Below, in pieces: positions 33,798 through 41,018 of a stretch of DNA of 64,000 bases; within the stretch, counting starts at the first letter, position 1, and the number at the start of each line of letters is the position of its first letter. Origin of the DNA: CAWDDA01 sp963813345 (GTDB lineage Bacteria > Acidobacteriota > Blastocatellia > RBC074); contig CAWEYR010000019.1 of the NCBI GenBank assembly GCA_963813345.1, positions 62,001 to 126,000 of the forward strand, given 5' to 3'. Below the pieces are notes generated by a model. It saw only the letters and a program-made list of their open reading frames with translations, searched no databases and was not told the DNA's origin. The position numbers and the translations under genes are program-made.

Positions 33798-35690
33798 ATG
33801 CTGTCTTTTGATGAACAGTTCGATGTCCTTGTGATCGGGGCCGGCCACGCAGGTTGCGAGGCGGCTCACGCGGCCGCACGTCTGGGTGCAAAGACAGCAA
33901 TTGTGACATTGAACCTGGACCTGATCGCGCAAATGTCGTGCAACCCGGCCATAGGCGGAATTGCTAAAGGACATCTGGTCAGAGAGATCGATGCTCTCGG
34001 CGGGCTTATGGGACGAGTCATCGATCGCACCGGGATCCAGTTCCGGATGCTCAACCGGAGCCGGGGGCCGGCGGTTCAGGCGCCGCGTGCTCAAGCGGAC
34101 CGGGCGCTTTACCGGACCGAGATGAGGCGCGAGCTCGAACAGATTCCGAACCTGTTTCTGCGCCAGGGAGAGGTCACGCGAATTCTCTTTGAAGGTGATG
34201 AGACCGTAAGCGGCGTCGAGTTGATGGACGGGCGCACGATTGGTTGCCGCGCCGTGATTGTAACGACCGGGACGTTTCTGAACGGTCTGATCCACATCGG
34301 TGAGCGTCGATATTCGGCGGGGCGTTCGGGCGAGGTGGCATCGATTGCGCTCGCAGAATTCCTCAAGTCCCTTGGATTCCGCATGGCGCGACTGAAGACG
34401 GGGACGCCGCCGCGACTCGACAGCCGAACGATCGATCTGTCACGTTTCGAAGAGCAGCCAGGCGACATCAAGCCTGTGCCATTCTCCTTCTCGACGCCTC
34501 AGATCAACCGGCGTCAGATATCCTGTTATATAGGTTATACGACCGATCGCGTGCATCGTCTGATCAGGGAGAACATCGCACGCTCACCGCTCTACAGCGG
34601 TCAGATCAAGGGAGTCGGGCCTCGGTACTGTCCATCGATAGAAGACAAAGTAGTCAAATTTCCTGACAAGGAACGACACCAGCTTTTTCTCGAACCTGAA
34701 GGCTATGAGACCTACGAGACGTACCTGAACGGCTTTTCAACAAGCCTGCCGGCCGATCTTCAGCGTGATCTGGTGCGTGAGGTGCCGGGACTGGAGAACG
34801 CGCGGATGCTGCGACCCGGTTATGCGATCGAGTACGACATGATCGATCCCACGGAGCTCGACTCGTCGCTCGCGACGAAGCGGTTCAAAGGGCTCTTCAA
34901 TGCGGGTCAGATAAACGGAACAACAGGGTACGAGGAGGCTGCCGCACAGGGGCTCGTTGCCGGGATAAACGCTGCGCGGTACGTTCACGGTCAGGACAGC
35001 ATAAGTCTAGTGCGCAATGAGAGTTACATAGCAATTCTGATCGACGACCTGGTCACTCAGGGAGTTGACGAGCCCTATCGTATGTTTACCTCCAGGGCCG
35101 AACAGCGATTGAAACTGCGAATCGACAATGCCGATGGGCGGCTTTCAGAGACTGGATTCGAACTCGGACTTTTGCAGGGAGCTGATTACGACGCATTCCT
35201 CGCGCGCCGTTCGCGTCAGGAGAGCTTGAAGCAGTTTATCAGGAACACGGTGATCACGCCGCGCACACCTGGGTACGACAGATTCTCCAATCTGAGCGGC
35301 GTCGAACTGCGGGAGCCATCGATGCTCGCGCAGCTTGCGAGGCGTCCGGAAGTGACAGCCGAGGCGGTGGCCTTCTTGTTGCCGGACGATCTTCGCGAGA
35401 GTTGCGACGCGTCCGAATTGGTCACCGTAGTCACCGATATCAAGTATGAAGGCTATCTCGCCGCACAGGACAATCTGACCAACAGGCTTTCAAAGTCGGC
35501 AAATCGGGTGATACCTCCGACGATTGAGTATCGGCAGCTGCCCGGTCTTTCGCGCGAGATGGTTGAGCGTCTGACGCGGGTGCGTCCGTCCACGATCGGG
35601 CAGGCGATGCGCATTCCCGGGCTGACCCCTGCCGCGCTTTCACTTCTTACAATCCACGTCGACCTTCTTGCGCGGGAAACCTCGGGATGA
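33798..35690 (+). CDS. mnmG: tRNA uridine-5-carboxymethylaminomethyl modification enzyme MnmG
   Basis: About 630 residues from ATG 33798 (an upstream TTG adds four). FAD-binding VLVIGAGHAGCEAAHAAARL, GGIAKGHLVREIDALGGLMG, RGPAVQAPRAQADRALYRTE, and VLTTGTF-like VIVTTGTFLNGLIHIGERRY. The C-terminal helical domain includes YEGYLAAQDN and the final helices that bind MnmE. Normal length. It forms the U34 modification complex with the adjacent mnmE product. Confidence 0.97.
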   Translation: MLSFDEQFDVLVIGAGHAGCEAAHAAARLGAKTAIVTLNLDLIAQMSCNPAIGGIAKGHLVREIDALGGLMGRVIDRTGIQFRMLNRSRGPAVQAPRAQADRALYRTEMRRELEQIPNLFLRQGEVTRILFEGDETVSGVELMDGRTIGCRAVIVTTGTFLNGLIHIGERRYSAGRSGEVASIALAEFLKSLGFRMARLKTGTPPRLDSRTIDLSRFEEQPGDIKPVPFSFSTPQINRRQISCYIGYTTDRVHRLIRENIARSPLYSGQIKGVGPRYCPSIEDKVVKFPDKERHQLFLEPEGYETYETYLNGFSTSLPADLQRDLVREVPGLENARMLRPGYAIEYDMIDPTELDSSLATKRFKGLFNAGQINGTTGYEEAAAQGLVAGINAARYVHGQDSISLVRNESYIAILIDDLVTQGVDEPYRMFTSRAEQRLKLRIDNADGRLSETGFELGLLQGADYDAFLARRSRQESLKQFIRNTVITPRTPGYDRFSNLSGVELREPSMLAQLARRPEVTAEAVAFLLPDDLRESCDASELVTVVTDIKYEGYLAAQDNLTNRLSKSANRVIPPTIEYRQLPGLSREMVERLTRVRPSTIGQAMRIPGLTPAALSLLTIHVDLLARETSG

Positions 35691-36328
35691 CGCCCCGATA
35701 TCGACGATATCGGGATAATCTTCAAGCAGACGCTCGCAAGCCGCGGTTTCAGCTCACTTCGCTTCCCCTTCCGTCATCGAACGCCTGAGCAGCTATTTCA
35801 GAATAGTCCTCAAATGGAATGACCGGCTTCATCTGACGACGATAGTCGAGCCGAAGGCATTTGCAATACGGCACATCTGCGAGGCGCTCGAAGTCGAGTC
35901 GCGGATCGACCGCGATGGCGTTGAGTTGTGGGACATAGGTTCAGGTCTCGGGATTCCAGGCATCCCGATAAGCATCGTGCGTCCCGGATTGCCGTGTGGT
36001 ATTGGTAGAGTCCTCGCGTCACAAGGCGATATTTCTTGAAGAGGCGGTGCGCGAGCTCGGCCTCGTCAATGTGCGCGTAGTCAACCTGCGTTTCGATCCA
36101 GCAATGATTCCGGAGGGCGCGGTTCTCACAGCACGCGCCGTCGAAAAGATGCAGACACTCGTTGGATCATTCCTCAACACGTCCGCCAGACAGATCATTC
36201 TTCTGGGTACAGATTCCCTCTTTGATTCGATCGAATCCCCCGACTGGAAGATTTCTCGAACACTTCTCCCCGGTTCCCAATCTTCCTGCATCTTCGCCCT
36301 CCACCGAAATGTTCCACGTGGAACATGA
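35687..36328 (+). CDS. rsmG: 16S rRNA (guanine527-N7)-methyltransferase RsmG (frameshifted)
   Basis: The ATG at 35687 overlaps the mnmG stop (ATGA). The recognisable protein begins in another frame as VIERLSSYFRIVLKWNDRLH (from 35773), and includes FAIRHICEAL and the SAM-binding loop DIGSGLGIPGIPISIVRP. After about 35995 the frame shifts by one extra base (TGTGGTATTG) to VLVESSRHKAIFLEEAVREL and continues to 36328. The start-side frame also needs one missing base near 35772. No start codon exists in the middle frame, so at least two indels are present. A parS site lies in the last codons, a placement known from other bacteria. Confidence 0.82.
35694..35714 (+). repeat. Near-perfect palindrome after mnmG
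   Basis: Arms CCCGATATCG and CGATATCGGG around a single A. It lies in the first codons of the rsmG locus, just past the mnmG stop. No T-tract follows, so it is not a standard terminator. It may be the remains of a small repeat that displaced the native rsmG start. Confidence 0.7.
36309..36326 (+). promoter_or_regulatory. parS: parS centromere site
   Basis: The 18-base perfect palindrome ATGTTCCACGTGGAACAT contains TGTTCCACGTGGAACA, matching the conserved chromosomal parS consensus TGTTNCACGTGNAACA. It lies 130 bases upstream of parA and within the 3' end of rsmG. ParB nucleates here to form the origin-proximal partition complex. I saw no second copy in the window. Confidence 0.92.
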
Positions 36329-36344
36329 AGGCATCGAGTTTAGG

Positions 36345-36433
36345 TATGTTGTACCGCCTTCAGGCGGAACGTCGCCTTTAGGCGACGTCGCCTAAAGGCG
36401 ACGTTCCGCCTGAAGGCGGTACAACATACCACC
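36345..36433 (+). repeat. Perfect long inverted repeat, CCGCCTTCAGGCGG family
   Basis: Left TTGTACCGCCTTCAGGCGGA then ACGTCGCCTTTAGGCGACGT; right CGCCTAAAGGCGACGTTCCG then CCTGAAGGCGGTACAACATA. The two halves are reverse complements with almost no loop. It sits between parS and parA. Confidence 0.92.
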
Positions 36434-36457
36434 AGTTGTGGTACACTCCGTCACTGA

Positions 36458-37249
36458 ATGGCAAGAGTAATTGCAGTCTCGAATCAGAAGGGGGGCGTAG
36501 GGAAGACGACGACTGCAATCAATCTCTCTGCAGCTCTCGCATTGGCAGGCAAACCCACTCTCCTTGTTGATCTTGACCCGCAAGCGAACGCCACCAGCGG
36601 CTCCGGCATTCCCAGAAAATCAGTTACCAGCGGAATCTACGAAACCATCATAACCGGCCGTCCGATTGGCGAGATCATTCTCCCGACGGAAATGGACGAT
36701 TTTGGTATTGCCCCGTCGGAACGCAACCTCGCAGGCGCTGAAATAGAACTCGTCAGCTTCGATAACCGTGAGTATAGGCTCAAAGCAGGTCTTGCTCCGA
36801 TACTCGATCGATTCGAGTTCGTTCTCATCGATTGCCCTCCGAGTCTTGGACTGCTCAACCTGAATGCACTTGTTGCGGCCGATTCAGTCCTTGTTCCCAT
36901 ACAGGCCGAATATTTCGCACTCGAAGGTGTAGCCGATCTATGGGACACCGTGGCTCGCGTCCGCGAGACCGTCAACCCCGATCTACAAGTCGAAGGGTTT
37001 TTGCTTACCATGTGCGACGAACGCACGAATCTCACAAATCAGGTCGTGTCGGAACTCCGCAATTTCCTTGGCGCCCAGGTTCTTGAAACCGTCATTCCAA
37101 GAAACATTCGACTCGCCGAGGCTCCAAGTCACGGCAAGCCGATCTTTCTTTACGATCCGAAATCCAAAGGAGCTGAGAGCTATCTGCGGCTCGCCACTGA
37201 GGTAATCGCTCATGACCACCACCCGCAAAGCACTGGGCAGAGGGCTTGA
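36458..37249 (+). CDS. parA: Chromosome-partitioning ATPase ParA
   Basis: 263 residues. Deviant Walker A VSNQKGGVGKTTTAINLSAA, switch I LVDLDPQANATSGSG and Walker B FVLIDCPPSLGLLNLNALVA are all present. It has no N-terminal DNA-binding extension, as in chromosomal Soj-type ParA. It forms a nucleoid-bound gradient that moves ParB-parS complexes. The end overlaps parB by 38 bases. Confidence 0.96.
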   Translation: MARVIAVSNQKGGVGKTTTAINLSAALALAGKPTLLVDLDPQANATSGSGIPRKSVTSGIYETIITGRPIGEIILPTEMDDFGIAPSERNLAGAEIELVSFDNREYRLKAGLAPILDRFEFVLIDCPPSLGLLNLNALVAADSVLVPIQAEYFALEGVADLWDTVARVRETVNPDLQVEGFLLTMCDERTNLTNQVVSELRNFLGAQVLETVIPRNIRLAEAPSHGKPIFLYDPKSKGAESYLRLATEVIAHDHHPQSTGQRA

Positions 37250-38123
37250 CGCCCTTTTTGGTGACACCCAGCGCAAAGTCGAATCCTCACCGTCAGCCCC
37301 AGGCAGCGAAGATCTGCTGGACATCGATATCGATCTCATCGACCCAAACCCGGAACAGCCCCGAACAAATTTCGGCTCCGAGAAGCTGGCCGAGCTCGCG
37401 CGCTCTATCAAATCCAATGGACTCGTTCAACCCGTGCTCGTCAGAAGGACCGACCAGGGGAGATATCAACTGATAGCCGGTGAGCGCCGCTGGCGCGCAG
37501 CCCAGCTGGCAAGCCTCCCTAAGATTCAAGCCGTAGTTCGCGAGGTCCCGGATGAACGGCTCCTCGAATATGCTCTTGTCGAGAATATTCAGCGCCAGGA
37601 GCTAAATCCGATAGAAGAAGCCCACGCATATCAACGACTTATACAGATACTGAAGCTGACCCAGGAAGAGGTCGCCGAACGCGTCGGGAAAGACCGCTCA
37701 AGTGTTGCTAACTATCTGAGATTGCTCAAGTTACCTCCAACTATCAGAAAGCTGATCGAAGACGATCAGCTGCAGATGGGGCACGCGCGCGCACTTGCGG
37801 GACTCGAATCACCGGAGCTCCAGACCAGACTCGGCCGTGACATTGCTCGCCGCCGGCTTTCGGTCCGGCAGGCTGAGGCGGCAGTCAAAAGACTTGCATC
37901 GGCGCGGGTTAATTTAGCTGGCTCGACAGCAATCTCCAACGATGCTAACATCCGGGCGGCTGAGCTCAAGTTGAAACGCTTTCTTGGCACTCAGGTAAGA
38001 ATTCGATTCGCAGGACGGAGCGGAAAGATCGAGGTCTCCTTCGAGTCGATGTCTGACCTCGATCGCATTTATTCAATCATCATCAGGAAATCAGGAGTTG
38101 CCCCCCAAGAGCGAGAGGAATAG
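37212..38123 (+). CDS. parB: Chromosome-partitioning protein ParB
   Basis: 303 residues. The N-terminal ALGRGLDALFGD is the ParA-stimulating peptide. The ParB/Srx CTPase domain follows with IDLIDPNPEQPRTNFGSEKL, LIAGERRWRAAQLA and ENIQRQELNPIEEAHAYQRL, then the helix-turn-helix (LTQEEVAERVGKDRSSVANY) that reads parS. The C-terminal domain (about 240-300) dimerises. It starts inside parA. The cognate parS is 0.9 kb upstream. Confidence 0.97.
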   Translation: MTTTRKALGRGLDALFGDTQRKVESSPSAPGSEDLLDIDIDLIDPNPEQPRTNFGSEKLAELARSIKSNGLVQPVLVRRTDQGRYQLIAGERRWRAAQLASLPKIQAVVREVPDERLLEYALVENIQRQELNPIEEAHAYQRLIQILKLTQEEVAERVGKDRSSVANYLRLLKLPPTIRKLIEDDQLQMGHARALAGLESPELQTRLGRDIARRRLSVRQAEAAVKRLASARVNLAGSTAISNDANIRAAELKLKRFLGTQVRIRFAGRSGKIEVSFESMSDLDRIYSIIIRKSGVAPQEREE

Positions 38124-38130
38124 TGAGATT

Positions 38131-38259
38131 AGTGGTCAGTGGGTCAGGGGCCAGTGGTCAGTGGTCAGTGGTCAGTTGGACCAGTGGTCAGTGGTAACGG
38201 TGTTCGGAGGTCAGCTTTGCTGACCACTGACCACCTGACCACTGACCACTGACCACTTC
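38131..38259 (+). repeat. Iterated GTGGTCAGTG / CACTGACCAC inverted repeat
   Basis: Several direct copies of GTGGTCAGTGGTCAGTGGTC on the left and GACCACTGACCAC on the right, with a loop including GGTAACGGTGTTCGGAGG. It is the outer part of the large hairpins without the AAGCTTTAGCTTG core. It occupies the whole parB-bactofilin gap. Confidence 0.88.
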
Positions 38260-38277
38260 TTCCAGGAGCCAATTCAT

Positions 38278-38754
38278 ATGAAATTTGGTAAGAGCAATTC
38301 CATTTCCCCATCCGATCTTCGTTCGTTTCTGGGCGAGGGCACTGAGATCGTTGGCGACGTCAAGTTTACCGAGATTATGCGCATCGATGCGCACGTATCC
38401 GGGTCAGTCAGATCCGATCAGGGAAGCCTTGTAGTCATGGAAAAGGGGCACATCAGGGCAGACGTCGAGGCAGGATCGGTCGAAGTCGGCGGCACAATCG
38501 AAGGCAAGGTCATCGCACGTTCAAGCGTAAAGATACTTGCGACAGGGCGCGTTTACGGTGATATCTACACGCCTGCGCTGATCATTGAGTATGGTGCAGT
38601 CTTCGAAGGAAAGTGCAGTATGGTGAACTCGTCAACACGTCAGCAAACGACCGAACCGGTTCCTCGAATCGAACAACCGGTTCCTCGAATCGAACAGATG
38701 TCGACCGCCGACTGGGCGGAAGCGCCGAGCCTGAAAATCGCCGACGCGCGCTGA
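38278..38754 (+). CDS. Bactofilin-family cytoskeletal protein
   Basis: 158 residues. A central beta-helix (about 17-118) is made of short repeats: FLGEGTEIVGDVKFTEIMRI, GSVRSDQGSLVVMEKGHIRA, GTIEGKVIARSSVKILATGR and YTPALIIEYGAVFEGKC. The tails are disordered. It has no membrane segment. Bactofilins self-assemble without nucleotides into scaffolds. The position directly after parAB recalls the myxococcal bactofilin-ParABS loci. The C-terminal tail contains a duplicated PVPRIEQ from a 21-base tandem repeat (38655-38696). Confidence 0.92.
   Translation: MKFGKSNSISPSDLRSFLGEGTEIVGDVKFTEIMRIDAHVSGSVRSDQGSLVVMEKGHIRADVEAGSVEVGGTIEGKVIARSSVKILATGRVYGDIYTPALIIEYGAVFEGKCSMVNSSTRQQTTEPVPRIEQPVPRIEQMSTADWAEAPSLKIADAR
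38655..38696 (+). repeat. Tandem 21-base duplication in the bactofilin gene
   Basis: Two identical adjacent copies of the unit ACCGGTTCCTCGAATCGAAC plus A. They preserve the frame and encode PVPRIEQ twice. Identity suggests a recent slippage or duplication event in the disordered tail. Confidence 0.9.
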
Positions 38755-38764
38755 GCGCGAACCG

Positions 38765-40681
38765 CTAGACCTCTCGGTGGAATTTGTTCTTCAGTTCGGA
38801 CTTCATGCCGAGATTGCGGATGAGGCGGTGCAAGTGGTTGGCATGAATGCCGAGAAATCGGGCAGCTTCGGTATAACTGCCGTGCGACTGCTCAAGAGCG
38901 TCGATAATTAACCGCTTCTTCGCCTCCTTCACATCGCCGTAAAAATCCTGCGCCGCCTCTTTGGTCATGATCACAGATTCAGGCAGGTCCTCGACTCGTA
39001 TCGTCTCGGTAGTGCCGAGCACGACTGCGCGTTCAATCGCATTCTCAAACTCGCGGACATTCCCGGGCCAGTGATAGCCGAGCAGGCACGCCTGCGCTTC
39101 AGGTGCAATCGCCTTTATTCGACGGTTGCATCTCTGACCGTATTTTTCGGAAAAGTACTTGCTGAGTGGAAGAATATCTTCGCGCCGGTCGCGAAGCGGC
39201 GGAAGGTTGAGTCGCAGCACATTCAGCCGGTAATAAAGGTCTTCGCGAAAGCTGGCATCCTTGATCGCTCGCTCGAGGTTTTTGTTTGTAGCTGCAATCA
39301 ACCGGATATCGGTCTTGATCGTGCGCGTGCCACCGACGCGTTCGAATTCGTGCTCTTGAAGTACTCTTAGCAGCTTGGTCTGGAGTGAGGGTGCCATCTC
39401 GCCGATCTCATCCAGGAAGACTGTTCCGCCTTCGGCCAGCTCGAGCTTTCCCTTCTTCGTCGCAATCGCACCGGTAAACGCTCCTCTCTCGTGTCCGAAC
39501 AGCTCGCTTTCGAGAAGTGTCTCAGTCAGGGCAGCGCAGTTGATCGCAACAAACGGTTTGCCCGAGCGCGGACTGTTGCCGTGTATTGCGCGTGCCGCCA
39601 GCTCCTTCCCCGTTCCGCTCTCCCCGCAGATGAGCACGGTCGAACTGGTTGGAGCAACCCTCGTGATGAACTGATAGACCTCGCGCATGCGCGGACTCTG
39701 GCCGACCATGTCGTGCTCGATTGCGATTTCCGCCTGCAACCGCCGGTTCTCGTCTTCGAGCCGCCTAACGTGACGGATGTTCTCGAGCGCTACCGCCGCA
39801 ACTGCTGCGATAGCCCGCATCAGTTGTAAATGGTCTTCATCAAATTGTACGGTCGCATCTGGAGTATCGAGGTAGATCAAGCCAAGAACCTGATCCGACA
39901 CCAGAAGCGGAACGGCAAGCAGCGCGCGAATATCGTATTGGATCGGGCTTGTCACGTCGCGCAAAGAAGCGCTTTCGGTCACATCGTTGCTAAGGAGGGC
40001 AATGCCGTCCTGAAACACACGTTCCGTGACCTTGCGACTGACTCGAATCGGATCTTTCTGATTCGCAACGCGATGCCGGCTAAAGATCGAGGTGATATCT
40101 TCGGCATTCTCTTCAGCCAGCAGGATCACTCCCCGAGAAGCAGGTATGACTTCAAAGATCAGCGGCAAGAGATGTTGCTGAAACTTATCAAGATCGCGAA
40201 CCGAGTTGACGGCGAGGCTGATCTTGAGCAGCGCGTTGAGATCGCGCGTCGAACGGGAAGTCGCCGGTTTGATCACCCGGTGTTCTGATGTCGGAAAGAG
40301 CAAAGAGTCTTTACGCAATTGCACCGTGTTTCGCGTGATCAGCCCGCCCGCGGTCAGTTGCGTTTCGTTCGAGACTGTTTCTTCGTTCTCTTCATAGAGC
40401 AGGTAGAGCAGCAACGAATCGCCTGCCCTGATCCGATCGCCGGTACGGAGTTGATGCTCCTTGATCGGGATGCCATTGACGAAGGTACTGTTGAGCGACG
40501 CGCTGTCTACGAGCTTGAACTGCCCGTCGACTCCGAGGATCGAACAGTGATGGCGCGATACGGAAAGGTCGGCCAGGCAGATCTGATTCGCGGGGTCACG
40601 TCCGATCCGAGTCTCCCCTTCAGAGAGAACAAAGTCTGATCCTTCGGCAGGACCGGCAATCGCAATTAGTTTCGGTTTCAC
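38765..40681 (-). CDS. Sigma-54-dependent activator with FHA and GAF domains
   Basis: 638 residues from GTG 40681. Order: FHA domain (about 15-90, TRIGRDPANQICLADLSVSR with RHHCSIL), GAF domain (about 150-310), sigma-54 AAA+ domain (about 330-555) with Walker A ICGESGTGKELAARAIHG, the sigma-54 contact loop GAFTGA and Walker B GGTVFLDEIGEM, then a Fis-type helix-turn-helix (about 595-630, GSYTEAARFLGIHANHLHRL). There is no receiver domain; FHA implies control by phosphothreonine proteins and GAF by a small ligand. It is divergent from the C25 peptidase gene, a plausible target. Confidence 0.94.
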   Translation of the reverse strand: MKPKLIAIAGPAEGSDFVLSEGETRIGRDPANQICLADLSVSRHHCSILGVDGQFKLVDSASLNSTFVNGIPIKEHQLRTGDRIRAGDSLLLYLLYEENEETVSNETQLTAGGLITRNTVQLRKDSLLFPTSEHRVIKPATSRSTRDLNALLKISLAVNSVRDLDKFQQHLLPLIFEVIPASRGVILLAEENAEDITSIFSRHRVANQKDPIRVSRKVTERVFQDGIALLSNDVTESASLRDVTSPIQYDIRALLAVPLLVSDQVLGLIYLDTPDATVQFDEDHLQLMRAIAAVAAVALENIRHVRRLEDENRRLQAEIAIEHDMVGQSPRMREVYQFITRVAPTSSTVLICGESGTGKELAARAIHGNSPRSGKPFVAINCAALTETLLESELFGHERGAFTGAIATKKGKLELAEGGTVFLDEIGEMAPSLQTKLLRVLQEHEFERVGGTRTIKTDIRLIAATNKNLERAIKDASFREDLYYRLNVLRLNLPPLRDRREDILPLSKYFSEKYGQRCNRRIKAIAPEAQACLLGYHWPGNVREFENAIERAVVLGTTETIRVEDLPESVIMTKEAAQDFYGDVKEAKKRLIIDALEQSHGSYTEAARFLGIHANHLHRLIRNLGMKSELKNKFHREV

Positions 40682-41018
40682 GTCGTCCAGGTTCTTGAAG
40701 CATTGGCCGAACTAACAGAGACGTTAGGCGGACTAACAGATCTGTTAGCTGCAAGGGCCATCGACATGGTCCGCACCCTCAGAAGAGGGGTCCGGTTTCT
40801 CCAGCGTATCCCTAATACAAGTAATTGGTTAGGTCCCTTCAGCTCTCGTTCGGGCCGTCCGAGCGTCGGACCTTTTCGCCCTGGCACAAGCGTTCCTTAT
40901 AGAGCGTTGAGAACGGAGCCGGAAGACTAAGCACCGGTCAGAGAGATCGGCGCTCCCCGGGGTGCTCCCCAGGATCTTTGACGATAGCACAACAGATGAT
41001 GAAGAAAGAGAGAACTTT
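40682..41018 (+). promoter_or_regulatory. Divergent intergenic region with two palindromic operator-like sites
   Basis: No gene is evident in this 337-base gap. CTAACAGATCTGTTAG (40733-40748) is a perfect 16-base palindrome and CTAACAGAGACGTTAG (40712-40727) is a near copy; their starts are 21 bases apart, two helical turns, and the first lies about 30 bases upstream of the activator start. This fits a dimer-pair binding site for the adjacent Fis-type regulator. The rest holds GC-rich sequence with no strong stem. Confidence 0.55.
40882..40898 (+). promoter_or_regulatory. Possible sigma-54 (-24/-12) promoter for the C25 peptidase gene
   Basis: TGGCAC-AAGCG-TTCCT resembles TGGCAC-N5-TTGCA with correct GG-to-GC spacing, but the -12 element reads TTCC in place of TTGC. 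It lies about 120 bases upstream of the peptidase ATG and downstream of the palindromic sites, the layout expected for enhancer-dependent transcription. The mismatch at a critical base keeps confidence low. Confidence 0.3.

Noticed and set aside
40703..40930. Plus-strand open frame in the activator-peptidase gap
   Set aside because: No conserved pattern, covers the palindromic sites, and has no ribosome site; treated as regulatory DNA.
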